From Deltaproteobacteria bacterium (GTDB taxonomy: Bacteria; Desulfobacterota; Binatia; UBA12015), in the NCBI GenBank assembly GCA_016874715.1, contig VGTK01000006.1:1-64000 (forward strand): a DNA stretch of 64,000 nucleotides. The letters run 5' to 3'. Shown here piece after piece: positions 34,207-43,899 of the stretch. The notes beneath the pieces were generated by a model. That model saw only the letters and a program-made list of their open reading frames with translations, was not told the DNA's origin and searched no databases. Numbering within the stretch: the stretch's first letter is position 1; each line of letters starts with the position of its first letter. The translations under genes and the position numbers were made by a program.

Positions 34207-35597
34207 CACGCCCGCCGTGCGCCGCCCGGGACGCGTCCGGACCCGGCCGGGGTGCCGGCGGTGCGGCGCTCCGCGTCGGAGATGCACTCGAGGAACAGGC
34301 GGTGGAAGTTCGCGATGGTGCCGAACCGCTGGATGTACGAGTCGAGTCCCATCAGGGCGCGCATCAGGAAGACGCCGTGGCCCGGCGACCGGAAGACGCG
34401 CTTCTCGAGGCTGATGGCCGCGATCTTCATCGCGCGCTCCATGGTGTTGTAGTCCCGCGGGTCGTAGACGCGATCCTCGTAGACCGGGTCGAAGATCTGG
34501 TCGAGCATGTCGAGCATCGGCTGCGGGTCCTCGGCTTCGTCGAGGTAGCCGAGCGCAACGCAGGCGCGCGCGGCGGCGTCGCGCCGGCGCGAGAGCAGCG
34601 CGCGCGCCAGCTTCAGGTACTGCGCGCGGGTCTCGTCTTCGAAGATGCGGATCGAGCCGAAGTCGAGGATCGCCAGCTTCGGGTGATACGTGACCAGGTA
34701 GTTCCCCGGGTGCGGATCGGTGTGCAGCGTCCCGAACTCGAAGACCTGCCGCCACAGGGTGCGAAAGTACTTGACGGCGATCCAGTCCTTCAGCTCCCGG
34801 TCGACACCGGGGTTCAGCGTGTCCGCCAGCTTGTAGCCCTCGACGAAGCTCATCGTGAGCACGCGCCGCGAGACCAGCTTCGGGAACGTACGCGGGATGA
34901 CGATCTCGTCGTCGTCCGCGAACATCGTGGCGAAGCGCCCGGTGTTGCGGGCCTCGTTCTCGTAGTCGAGCTCCTCGCCGAGGCGCTCGGCGAGCTCGGT
35001 GTAGACGCCGTCGACGTCGATCTTCTGGCGCAGCACGTCGCGCGCGATCAGCGTGAAGGTCTGCAGCAGCGCCTTCACGTTCTTCAGGTCCTGCGCGACC
35101 GTCTGGTCGACTCCGGGGTACTGCACCTTCACCACGACGTCGGTGCCGTCGTGCAGCGCGGCACGGTGCACCTGTCCGAGCGACGCTGCGGCGAACGCCT
35201 GCTCCTCGAAGTGCGCGTAGAGTTCCTCGGGGGGCGCACCGAGCTCGTCGACGATCTGCGCACGGATCATGTCGTACGGCATGGGCGGAACTTCGGACTG
35301 GACGACGGACAGCACCTGCAGCACGTCGGGCGGCAGGAGATCGCTACGCATGCTGAGCATCTGCATGAGCTTCAGAAACGTGCCCTTCAGCTCCTGCGAA
35401 CGCTCGACGATCAGCAGCGCATTCTTCAGGTGCGTGTCGAGCAGGTCCTTCTGTCGGTCGTCGACCGACTGGAAGGGGCGCTTGAGCGCGCTCAGCAGGT
35501 AGCTGCCGCCGACCTGCGTGGTGAGCGTACCGACCTTGAGCGCCCGTCGCGTACGGCCCGTCGTGAGATGCCGCCTGTCCGGGGTCCTGGGTGACAC
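34206..35597 (-). CDS. ABC1/UbiB-family atypical kinase
   Basis: A protein of about 463 residues with the UbiB/ADCK/ABC1 protein-kinase-like fold. Visible motifs are AAASLGQVHRAAL (Ala-rich nucleotide loop), VVVKVQYPGVDQTVAQDLKN with the ATP Lys, the catalytic loop FGTLHTDPHPGNYLV and the metal motif AILDFGSIRIFEDE. The KxGQ motif of the N-terminal extension reads KLMQ (in GTFLKLMQMLSMRSDLLP), so Gly is replaced by Met. Family members support ubiquinone or other isoprenoid-lipid metabolism through ATPase activity. I use the GTG at 35597; another GTG at 35624 is possible. It is the first gene of the set with larC and the small secreted protein. Confidence 0.83.
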   Translation of the reverse strand: MSPRTPDRRHLTTGRTRRALKVGTLTTQVGGSYLLSALKRPFQSVDDRQKDLLDTHLKNALLIVERSQELKGTFLKLMQMLSMRSDLLPPDVLQVLSVVQSEVPPMPYDMIRAQIVDELGAPPEELYAHFEEQAFAAASLGQVHRAALHDGTDVVVKVQYPGVDQTVAQDLKNVKALLQTFTLIARDVLRQKIDVDGVYTELAERLGEELDYENEARNTGRFATMFADDDEIVIPRTFPKLVSRRVLTMSFVEGYKLADTLNPGVDRELKDWIAVKYFRTLWRQVFEFGTLHTDPHPGNYLVTYHPKLAILDFGSIRIFEDETRAQYLKLARALLSRRRDAAARACVALGYLDEAEDPQPMLDMLDQIFDPVYEDRVYDPRDYNTMERAMKIAAISLEKRVFRSPGHGVFLMRALMGLDSYIQRFGTIANFHRLFLECISDAERRTAGTPAGSGRVPGGARRA

Positions 35598-35739
35598 GTT
35601 CGACCACAAGTAGCACCGCTCCACCAGGCAGGCGAGGCACCGCGCGCCGACAGGCCTCGCGCACCGTCAAGGAACACGCGACGACTCCGCGGACTCTTGG
35701 TTCTCGTCCCGGGCCCTGTGCTAAGACGTCGCCCCGAAC

Positions 35740-35830
35740 CGGCAAGCCGCGCGAAGCGACCAGAGGCGTGGGGCCTCGGGTTTCCCCCCCACGGCGCGAG
35801 GAGACGTTCTCCTCGTCGAGATCACCGGGT
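35740..35830. repeat. Hairpin-rich dispersed repeat, copy B
   Basis: This lies in the divergent spacer before mgtE. It repeats the pattern of copy A at 28413-28545: gcgaagcgaccagaggcgtg, gggcctcggg, then gcgaggagacg and CGAGGAGA-CGT-TCTCCTCG (35797-35815), ending agatcacc. The palindrome and order of blocks match copy A, while the central long stem is absent or decayed. Confidence 0.7.
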
Positions 35831-35852
35831 CTTCCGAGATCGGAGGAAGTTC

Positions 35853-37154
35853 TTGGCAACGCACGCTCTCGAGTCGCTCGTGCGCTCGTTCGTCACCCAG
35901 CATCCCGAGGGCGCGGCGCGCTCGCTCGAGAGCCTCGCGCCGGCCGACGCGGGCGAGATCCTGCGGCGCCTGCCGCCGCGCTCGGTCGGCGCCGTCCTCG
36001 AGCGCCTCGCGGCCGAGCCCGCCGGCGCGATCCTGGACGAGATCGGGGCCGAGGGGTCGCGCGAGCTGATCGACCACCTGCCACCGCGGCACGCGGCCGC
36101 GATCCTGCACCACGTCGACGAATCGCTGCGCGCCGCCACGCTCTCCGGGTTGCCGGCGCAGCGGGCGCGGCAGATCCAGAGCCTCCTCGTCTACCCGTCG
36201 AGCTCGGCTGGCGGGATGATGGAGCCGCACGTCACGTCGATCGCGATCGATCTGACGGTCGGCGACGCGATCGCCGCGATTCGCCGGGCGCCGCGTCAGA
36301 CGCTGTACTACCTGTACGTGACCGACCGCGAGGGACGCCTCGCCGGCGTGCTCAACATGCGCGAGCTCCTGCTCGCGCAGCCGTCGGACGCGGTCGCGAC
36401 CATGGTGATCCGTGACGTGGTGTCGGTGCCGGCGACGATGGACCGCGAGGAGCTCGCGGCGCTGATGCGCGAGCGTCGCTTCATCGCACTGCCGGTCGTC
36501 GACCAGGACGGTCGGCTGCTGGGCATCGTCAAGCACGACGAGGTCCTCGATGCGGTGCAGGAGGAAGCCTTCGGCGACCTGCAGAAGATGTCCGGCGCCG
36601 GCGAGGACGAGCGCGCACTGTCGCCCGTGCCGGTCGTCTTGAAGAAGCGCCTGCCGTGGCTGCTGGTGAACCTCGCGACGGCGTTCCTGGCCTCGGCGGT
36701 CATCGGCATGTTCGAGGGGGTCATCGAGCGGGTGACGGCGCTCGCGGTGCTCCTGCCGATCGTCGCGGGGCAGGGCGGCAACACCGGCGCGCAGTCGCTC
36801 GCGGTGGTGATCCGCGGCATCGCGCTGCGCGAGCTGGTGACCGGCACGGCGCGGCGGGTGATGCTCAAGGAGACGCTGGCGGCGCTGCTCAACGGCGTCG
36901 CGATCGCGGTTGCGACGGGCTTCGCGGTCTACCTGTGGGACGGCCGCATCGGCCTCGTGCTGGTCATCGGGCTCGCGATGATCGTCAACATGGCCGCCGC
37001 GGGGCTCGCCGGCGCCGGCATCCCGCTGCTGCTGCGCGCGGCCGGCCGCGACCCGGCGCAGTCGGCGTCGATCTTCCTCACCACGGTGACGGACATCGTC
37101 GGCTTCAGCGCCTTTCTCGGCTTCGCCGTGCTGTTCATGCCGCTGATCGAGTAG
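35853..37154 (+). CDS. mgtE: Magnesium transporter MgtE
   Basis: A 433-residue MgtE-type channel. Residues 1-~115 are the MgtE_N helical domain (LESLAPADAGEILRRLPPRS); ~120-245 contain two CBS domains (LYYLYVTDREGRLAGVLNMR; ALPVVDQDGRLLGIVKHDEV); about 270-433 hold five transmembrane helices with PIVAGQGGNTGAQSLAVVIR, the pore-lining region. It imports Mg2+ and closes as cytosolic Mg2+ binds the N and CBS domains. No ATG fits the conserved start; a TTG at 35853 follows GGAGGAAG at good spacing and was chosen. Its promoter probably lies in or after the dispersed repeat copy at 35740-35830. Confidence 0.93.
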   Translation: MATHALESLVRSFVTQHPEGAARSLESLAPADAGEILRRLPPRSVGAVLERLAAEPAGAILDEIGAEGSRELIDHLPPRHAAAILHHVDESLRAATLSGLPAQRARQIQSLLVYPSSSAGGMMEPHVTSIAIDLTVGDAIAAIRRAPRQTLYYLYVTDREGRLAGVLNMRELLLAQPSDAVATMVIRDVVSVPATMDREELAALMRERRFIALPVVDQDGRLLGIVKHDEVLDAVQEEAFGDLQKMSGAGEDERALSPVPVVLKKRLPWLLVNLATAFLASAVIGMFEGVIERVTALAVLLPIVAGQGGNTGAQSLAVVIRGIALRELVTGTARRVMLKETLAALLNGVAIAVATGFAVYLWDGRIGLVLVIGLAMIVNMAAAGLAGAGIPLLLRAAGRDPAQSASIFLTTVTDIVGFSAFLGFAVLFMPLIE

Positions 37155-37245
37155 GGCGGAAGGCCGGGCGGAGCCGGGGGGCGGTCCACGGGCGGCGAAA
37201 CCCTTCGCTTTCGCCGCTACTGCCTTCGTGCAAGAGGAGCGGCGC

Positions 37246-37854
37246 ATGAGCGGAGCGAGATCGCGCGGCGTCGGCCTCGCGTGCGCGGTCGCGGCGGTGG
37301 CCGCTGCGGCCGCGGTCGCGGGCGGGCTCGCGGCGGGCGACGACGCGGCCGAGGGCTGGCAGCTCGCCGCGCGCTACACGGCGCGCCTCGCGTTTCCGAT
37401 CTTCCTCGCGGCGTTCGTCGCCGGCCCGTGGCACCGCCTCCGTCCGGGGGCGGCGTCGCGCTGGCTGCTGCGGCACCGGCGGGCCGTCGGGCTCGCGTTC
37501 GCCACCGTGTTCGCAGCCCACCTGGTGAGCCTCGTGACCTTCAACGTCCTCGAGAGGACGCTGCCGGTCCCGCCGACTCTCGTGGTCGGTGGCGGCGCCC
37601 TGGTGGTCGCCGCGCTCATGGCCGCGACCTCGAACGACGCCGCGGTGCGGCGCCTCGGCGCCAAGCGCTGGGGGCGCCTGCACACGGTCGGCATGTGGTG
37701 GCTCTGGCTCGTGTTCACCATCACCTATGGCGGCCGCCTCGCGGGCTCGCCCGACTTCTTCGCGCTGTTCGCGCTGGCCTGTGTCGCGGCGGTCGTGTTG
37801 CGGGTCGCCGGGCGCCGCCGGCGCACGCCGGCGCGTCTCGCCGACGCCGCCTGA
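37246..37854 (+). CDS. Ferric-reductase-like transmembrane protein (MsrQ-like)
   Basis: A 202-residue protein with about six membrane segments. The second half shows the ferric-reductase-like haem b domain pattern: HRRAVGLAFATVFAAHLVSL and KRWGRLHTVGMWWLWLVFTI, with His residues in adjacent helices placed to bind haem. The layout resembles MsrQ, the haem b membrane partner of the periplasmic methionine-sulfoxide reductase MsrP, but no msrP is adjacent. It may pass electrons across the inner membrane. The ATG at 37246 follows GAGGAGCGGC. It precedes the di-haem oxidoreductase fusion gene by about 250 bases on the same strand. Confidence 0.75.
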   Translation: MSGARSRGVGLACAVAAVAAAAAVAGGLAAGDDAAEGWQLAARYTARLAFPIFLAAFVAGPWHRLRPGAASRWLLRHRRAVGLAFATVFAAHLVSLVTFNVLERTLPVPPTLVVGGGALVVAALMAATSNDAAVRRLGAKRWGRLHTVGMWWLWLVFTITYGGRLAGSPDFFALFALACVAAVVLRVAGRRRRTPARLADAA

Positions 37855-38101
37855 CGGGGGCCGGCCGACCGGCCGCGCTGGTGCAGCACGGTGAGGCCGT
37901 GCGGGCGGAGCACGGTCCGGCCGCGCGAGTGCAGCGCCGGTGTCGTCCGCCGCGCTCGGGCCCGGCCAAAGTTTTTCTCTTGCCTGCGCCTCGACGGGAC
38001 CGCTACCACGGACTTCCCTGTCGGGGCGACCGTCCCACCGTCGTCCTTCCCCCGAGCGCCCGCGGGATCGTTCGAGCTCAGTTCGACCGAAGAGGCGTTC
38101 C
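37855..38101 (+). promoter_or_regulatory. Spacer before the di-haem fusion gene, possible promoter
   Basis: This 247-base spacer becomes AT-richer around 37970-37985 (AAAGTTTTTCTCTTGCC). TTGCCT followed after 17 bases by CTACCA could be a weak sigma70-type pair, leaving a leader of about 90 bases. The earlier part (37860-37960) is GC-rich with repeated gtgcgggcggagcacggtc-like words. No gene is supported. Confidence 0.3.
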
Positions 38102-40561
38102 GTGAATCTTCTCCTGTCCTTCATCCTGATCTGCGCTCTCGTTGCGCCCGCACGGGCTGCGGCGGAAGACGAGCCCGGCAAGGCCAAGATCTGCGGCAAC
38201 GGCGTGGCCTGCCGCTGCAACGCGACCGTGCGCGGCGCGGCGACGCTCGGCGGCGACCTGACCGACTGTGGTCGCGTCGGGCTGCGCATGACCTCGGGCG
38301 CCGTCCTCGACTGCGCCGGTCACGCGATCCGCGGCAAGGGCACGACCGAAGGCTCGGACTACGGCATCCGCATCGACGACGTGAACGACGTCACGGTGAA
38401 GAACTGCACCGTGAGGGGCTTCAAGCGCGGCATCCGGCTGCGCGGCGGACAGCGCGTCAAGCTCGAGGCGAATCGCGTCGAGCGCAACACCATCGGCATC
38501 GAGGTCGCGGGCAACACCGACAGCGGGCAGGCGATCGACCACCGCATCGAGCGCAACTACGTGACGGCAAGCGAGCAGGACGGCATTCACGTCGGATCGG
38601 GCAGCGTGCGCGCACAGGTGCTCGAGAACCAGATCATCCGCAACGGGCAGGAGGGTCTGTACGTCCTCTGGTGCACGGACTGCGTGATCGCGCGCAACGT
38701 GATCGAGAACGCCGGGACGTCGGCGATCTACCACAAGCACACCAGCCGCGCGCAGTACCTCGACAATGTCGTGCGCGGCTCGATCGTCCACGTGCGCGGC
38801 GAGTCGGTCGAGAACCTGTTCGCGCGCAACGTGCTCGAGGGCTCGGCCTACGTCTTCGAGGGCTACACCAACGAAGGCTACGCGAACGATCCCGGCTGGG
38901 TGCGCGTGCCGCACCACAACGAGATCGTCGGCGGCTCGATCGCGGGGTCGAAGTTCTGCTTCCGCTTCCACGGCGCGCACGACAACCACGCGCGCGGCGT
39001 GCTGACCCAGGGCTGCAAGCCGTCGAGCGCCCAGCCGTACGGCAGCCTCGAGCCGACCGGCAACACCCTCGAGCTCGAGCAGGTCGACGGCGACTGGGAC
39101 GCCGACCGGATCGCGAACGTCTCCGACCCGTGCACCGACCGCGACGGCGACGGCTTCGGCGATCCGGGCTTTCCCGCCAGCACGTGCCCGCTCGACGGCT
39201 GCCCGGGGGTCTGGAACCCCGACCAGGCGGACGCCGACCGGGACGGCGTCGGCGACGCCTGCGACGCGTGCCCGCTGACGGCGGATCCCGGGCAGCGCGA
39301 CGCCGATGCGGACGGCAGCGGCGACGCCTGCGACGGCTGCGTCGATCCCGACGGTGACGGCTTCGGCAGCGGTACCGCGTGCCCGGCCGACAACTGCCCG
39401 CGGCGCGCGAACGCCGGCCAGGCCGATCAGGACCTCGACGGCGTCGGCGACGCCTGCGACCGCTGCCCGAGCTTCCCCGATCCCGAGCAGGACGGCGTCG
39501 CGAGCTGCGGCGTCGCGACCATGGCCGGGCTCACACCCGAGCAGCAGCACGCGTTCCACGCGGCACTACTGGCGTTCACGCGCGTCGAGACGCCGGAGTC
39601 CGGCCTCGGGCCGGTGTTCAACGGCGCGAGCTGCGCCGAGTGCCACGCGCAGCCGACCGTCGGCGGGTCGAGCGCGCGCGTGGTGACGATGATCCGGCGG
39701 CCGGGCGACGGGCCCTACGATCCGCTCGAGGGTCGCGGCGGGCCGCTGATCCAGGCGCAGGGCATCCGCACGCCGGAGTGCTCGGTGCCCAACGAGCCGG
39801 TGCCGACGGGCTCGGTGCAGAGCCGGCGCGAGACACCGCCGCTCTACGGGCTCGGACTCGTCGAGGCGATTCCCGACGACGCGATCCTTGCGCTCGCCGA
39901 TCCCGACGACCGCGACGGCGACGGCATCTCGGGCCGTCCGAACCGCGCCGGCGGCAAGCTCGGCCGCTTCGGCTGGAAGGCGGAGCAGGCGTCGCTGCGC
40001 GACTTCTCGGCGAAGTCGCTGGTCGACGAGGTCGGCATCACCAATCCGGTGCGACCCAGCGAGGTGAAGCGCGAGGGCAAGGACGCGCCCTGCGACCGCG
40101 TCGCCGACCCGGAGGACGACGGTCGCCAGCTCGATGCGCTGGTCGAGTTCATCCGCCTGCTACCGCCGCTCGATCCCGGCGCTGCGGATCCGCGAGGGGC
40201 CGCGCTGTTCCGCGAGACGGGCTGCACCGGATGTCACGTCGACAGCCTGCGCACCGGCGCGAGCGAGGTCACCGCGCTCGCGAATCGTTCGGTCCCCGCT
40301 TTCTCGGACTTCCTGCTGCACGACATGGGCCCGCAGCTGGGTGACGGCGTGGTGGCGGGGGAGGCTGGTGCGAACGAGTTCCGCACCGCCCCGCTGTGGG
40401 GCGCGCGCGCGAGCGCGCCGTACCTGCACGACGGCCGCGCCCCGACCATCGAGGAGGCGATCGCGCTGCACGCGGGCGAGGCGACGCGCGCCCGGGACCG
40501 CTATCGCGCGCTCGCACCCGGCGACCGCGAGGCGCTGGTGCTTTACGTCGAGTCGCTGTGA
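38102..40561 (+). CDS. Secreted beta-helix / TSP3-repeat / di-haem oxidoreductase fusion
   Basis: An 819-residue exported protein with three parts. Residues 1-~20 are a signal peptide (LLLSFILICALVAPARAAAE). About 30-335 form a right-handed parallel beta-helix (PbH1/NosD-like) with repeats such as VTVKNCTVRGFKRGIRLRGG and CVIARNVIENAGTSAIYHK. About 337-466 are thrombospondin type-3-like calcium repeats (DADRDGVGDACDACPLTADP). From ~470 to the end is a DUF1111 di-haem oxidoreductase: CAECH (C511/C514/H515), LYGLGLVEAIPDDAILALAD, and CTGCH (C708/C711/H712). The last domain could act as a thiol oxidoreductase or peroxidase, the first two as surface-binding or spacer modules. GTG at 38102 starts the signal; a frame open further upstream is not coding-like. 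Confidence 0.85.
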   Translation: MNLLLSFILICALVAPARAAAEDEPGKAKICGNGVACRCNATVRGAATLGGDLTDCGRVGLRMTSGAVLDCAGHAIRGKGTTEGSDYGIRIDDVNDVTVKNCTVRGFKRGIRLRGGQRVKLEANRVERNTIGIEVAGNTDSGQAIDHRIERNYVTASEQDGIHVGSGSVRAQVLENQIIRNGQEGLYVLWCTDCVIARNVIENAGTSAIYHKHTSRAQYLDNVVRGSIVHVRGESVENLFARNVLEGSAYVFEGYTNEGYANDPGWVRVPHHNEIVGGSIAGSKFCFRFHGAHDNHARGVLTQGCKPSSAQPYGSLEPTGNTLELEQVDGDWDADRIANVSDPCTDRDGDGFGDPGFPASTCPLDGCPGVWNPDQADADRDGVGDACDACPLTADPGQRDADADGSGDACDGCVDPDGDGFGSGTACPADNCPRRANAGQADQDLDGVGDACDRCPSFPDPEQDGVASCGVATMAGLTPEQQHAFHAALLAFTRVETPESGLGPVFNGASCAECHAQPTVGGSSARVVTMIRRPGDGPYDPLEGRGGPLIQAQGIRTPECSVPNEPVPTGSVQSRRETPPLYGLGLVEAIPDDAILALADPDDRDGDGISGRPNRAGGKLGRFGWKAEQASLRDFSAKSLVDEVGITNPVRPSEVKREGKDAPCDRVADPEDDGRQLDALVEFIRLLPPLDPGAADPRGAALFRETGCTGCHVDSLRTGASEVTALANRSVPAFSDFLLHDMGPQLGDGVVAGEAGANEFRTAPLWGARASAPYLHDGRAPTIEEAIALHAGEATRARDRYRALAPGDREALVLYVESL

Positions 40562-40589
40562 CCACGGCAGGGAGACACGGAGTCGAACC

Positions 40590-42554
40590 ATGAGACATCG
40601 CATGGAACGCAACACCCTGGTGGCGCTCGCTGCGCTCCTCTTCGCGGCCCTCGCGCCGCAGGACGCGGCGGCGCAGACGCCCGGCCGCGTCGACCGAGCG
40701 AGCGCCGACTCGCTGGGCGGCGAGGCGCTCGGCGACTCCGGCGCGCCGTCGCTGTCGGCCGATGGCCGCTTCGTCGCGTTCGCGAGCGACGCCGCGGACC
40801 TCGTGCCGGGCGACACCAACGACGACACCGACGTCTTCGTGCGCGACCGGCAGGTCGGCGTGGTCGAGCGCGTGAGCCTCGCCTGGAACGGCAACGAGGC
40901 GCGCGACGACAGCGACTGCCCCGCGGTGTCCGACGACGGCCGCTGGGTCGCGTTCCTGAGCCGGGCCTGGAACATGTACCCCGGCGGCGCGAACCTCGGC
41001 AGCGCGCGCTGGAACGTCTACCTGCGCGATCGCCAGACCGGGACGACGACGCGCCTCTCGGTCGCGACGGACGGCGGCGACCCGAACGCCGACAGCGGGT
41101 GTCCGTCGATCTCGGGCGACGGGCAGCGCGTCGTGTTCGACAGCCAGGCGTCGAACCTCGTCGCCGTCGACGGCAACGGCGCGCACGACGTCTTCCTGTG
41201 GAGCGCCGACAAGGCGAAGCTGAAGCGCCTCAGCCGCGCGGCCGACACCGGCGGCGACGCCGATGCCGGGAGCCGGGATCCGACGATCTCGCGCAGCGGC
41301 CGCTTCGTCGTGTTCACCAGCCGGGCAAACAACCTGCGCGAGACCGGCGTGCCGCAGCCGCGGCTGCTGCCGGACGCGTCGGCGGTGTACGTGCGTGACC
41401 TCGACGCCGGAATCACCGAGGCGGCGAGCCTCAAGGACGACGCCAACGTCGACTGGCCCTACTCGCCTCAGGAGAACAGCTACTTCGGCAGCATCTCCGA
41501 CGACGGTCGATTCGTCGGCTTCTCGAGCGATGCGTGTAACCTCGTCGTGCCGCGGCCGCCGCGCCGCGACAACGTCTACGTGCGCGACCGCGCCACCGGC
41601 CGCACGATCCTCGCGAGCCCCGTGAACCCCGGCGAGACCGACTGCGGACGTCCCGGCATGCCGTTCGTCTGCAAGGACGAGATCGAGCTGCCGTCCGGTC
41701 GCATCTCCGGCGACGGCCGCTGGCTCGCGTTTGCGAGCCGCTCGCGCGAGATGCTGCCCGCGAACCTCTACCACGGCGACCAGGTCTACCTGTTCGACGT
41801 CGAGGGGCGGCGGCTGCGTCGCGTGTCGGTCGAGGAGAGCGGCTGGGAATCCGACTCGTGCAGCGTCGATCCGGTGCTGTCGTCGGACGGGAGCGTGCTC
41901 GCGTATCGCAGCACGTCGACCAACCTCGTTCCGGACGATGGCAACGGCAAGGCCGACGTCTTCGTGCACGAGTGGACGTGCGACGACGCCGGCCGCTGCC
42001 GCACGCTCGCGGCGTGTCCCGCCGAGCCGCAGACCTGCGCCGATGCGACCGCGTCGGTGCTCCGTCTGCGCAAGCGTCCGCCGGGCGGAGTGCACGACGA
42101 TCGGCTGTTCTGGAGCTGGAGCGGTGACGCCGCGGCGCCGGAGTTCCCCGACCCGACTGCGGGCGGCGACTACCAGCTCTGCGTGTACGCCCGCGCGCTC
42201 GCACTCGACGCGTCGCTGCCCGCGGCGCCGGCGTGCGGCGGCGACGCGCGTCCCTGCTGGCAGGCCTTGTCCGCCGGCCACCGGCTGATCGACCCGAAGG
42301 GTGGTCTCGCGAGCGTGCGCCTCGCGCGCAGCGGCGGGCGGCCCCGCGTCCTGGTGCGCGGCACCGGCGCGTTGCTCGACGCGCCGTACCTGCCGATGGT
42401 CGCGCCCGAGGGCTTGCAGGTGCAGCTGCAAGAGACCGGCACGGGCCGCTGCTGGGGGGCGGCGTTTGCCGCCGGCGACATCGAGCGCAACGTCGCGGGC
42501 ACCACGGCGAGGGGCAGCGGGCGCGACGGCCATCTGGTGGCAAGGGTGCCCTGA
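40590..42554 (+). CDS. Secreted PD40/TolB-like beta-propeller protein
   Basis: A 654-residue protein with a signal peptide (MRHRMERNTLVALAALLFAA, probable cleavage after AAAQ). The body repeats the PD40/WD40-like unit at least six times: PSLSADGRFVAFASDAADLV, AVSDDGRWVAFLSRAWNMYP, SISGDGQRVVFDSQASNLVA, TISRSGRFVVFTSRANNLRE, SISDDGRFVGFSSDACNLVV and RISGDGRWLAFASRSREMLP, forming a beta-propeller. A distinct C-terminal domain (~490-654) has paired Cys residues (WTCDDAGRCRTLAACPAEPQ) and a beta-rich profile. It is 28 bases downstream of the di-haem fusion gene on the same strand and probably co-expressed; the propeller may bind a partner or ligand. An internal ATG at 40602 is an alternative start. 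Confidence 0.83.
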   Translation: MRHRMERNTLVALAALLFAALAPQDAAAQTPGRVDRASADSLGGEALGDSGAPSLSADGRFVAFASDAADLVPGDTNDDTDVFVRDRQVGVVERVSLAWNGNEARDDSDCPAVSDDGRWVAFLSRAWNMYPGGANLGSARWNVYLRDRQTGTTTRLSVATDGGDPNADSGCPSISGDGQRVVFDSQASNLVAVDGNGAHDVFLWSADKAKLKRLSRAADTGGDADAGSRDPTISRSGRFVVFTSRANNLRETGVPQPRLLPDASAVYVRDLDAGITEAASLKDDANVDWPYSPQENSYFGSISDDGRFVGFSSDACNLVVPRPPRRDNVYVRDRATGRTILASPVNPGETDCGRPGMPFVCKDEIELPSGRISGDGRWLAFASRSREMLPANLYHGDQVYLFDVEGRRLRRVSVEESGWESDSCSVDPVLSSDGSVLAYRSTSTNLVPDDGNGKADVFVHEWTCDDAGRCRTLAACPAEPQTCADATASVLRLRKRPPGGVHDDRLFWSWSGDAAAPEFPDPTAGGDYQLCVYARALALDASLPAAPACGGDARPCWQALSAGHRLIDPKGGLASVRLARSGGRPRVLVRGTGALLDAPYLPMVAPEGLQVQLQETGTGRCWGAAFAAGDIERNVAGTTARGSGRDGHLVARVP

Positions 42555-42633
42555 CGCGACCCGATCCGCGCCGCCGTCCGGGTCGCCGCGCCCCCGTACT
42601 GCGCGCGGGGGCGCGGCGTGGCATACCGCGGGC

Positions 42634-43095
42634 ATGGAGCCGCACCGCCTGCTGATCGTGTTTCATTCGCAGGGCGGCAGCGCCCAGCGCCTTGCCGACG
42701 CGGTGCTGCGTGGCGCGCGGCGCGCGGACGGCGTCGAGGTGCGCGGCCTGCGCGCGCTCGACGCGTCGCTCGACGACCTGCTGTGGGCCCAGGCGGTCAT
42801 CTTCGGCACGCCCGAGAACTTCGGCTACATGTCGGGCGCCCTGAAGGACTTCTTCGACCGCACGTTCTACCCGGCGCAGGGGAAGGTCGCTCAGCTGCCG
42901 TACGCCCTGTTCGTGAAGGCGGGCAACGACGGCACCGGCGCGGTCACCAGCGTCGAGCGGATCGCGCGCGGCTACCCGCTCAAGAGGATCGCCGAGCCGG
43001 TCGTCGTGCGCGGCGAGGTCGGCGAGCAGGACGTCCTTCGCTGCGAGGAACTCGGCGAGACCGTCGCCGCGGGCCTCACGCTCGGCATCTTCTGA
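42634..43095 (+). CDS. Flavodoxin-like/NADPH-dependent FMN reductase-type protein
   Basis: A 153-residue flavodoxin-fold protein: RLLIVFHSQGGSAQRLADAV (phosphate loop S-x-G-x-S/T), VIFGTPENFGYMSGALKDFF and YALFVKAGNDGTGAVTSVER. The GYMSGALKDFFDR block is typical of the FMN-binding flavodoxin_5/NAD(P)H-oxidoreductase group. It may shuttle electrons or reduce small molecules in the cytoplasm. Strand and position place it after the propeller gene (80-base gap), but its function need not be linked to the secreted module. The ATG at 42634 begins the conserved strand. Confidence 0.82.
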   Translation: MEPHRLLIVFHSQGGSAQRLADAVLRGARRADGVEVRGLRALDASLDDLLWAQAVIFGTPENFGYMSGALKDFFDRTFYPAQGKVAQLPYALFVKAGNDGTGAVTSVERIARGYPLKRIAEPVVVRGEVGEQDVLRCEELGETVAAGLTLGIF

Positions 43096-43149
43096 GAGCC
43101 CGGTGGGCCTGCGCGCGGAGTCGCGGCGCGACGCGACGGCCGGTCGACG

Positions 43150-43895
<746 letters not shown>

Positions 43896-43899
<4 letters not shown>

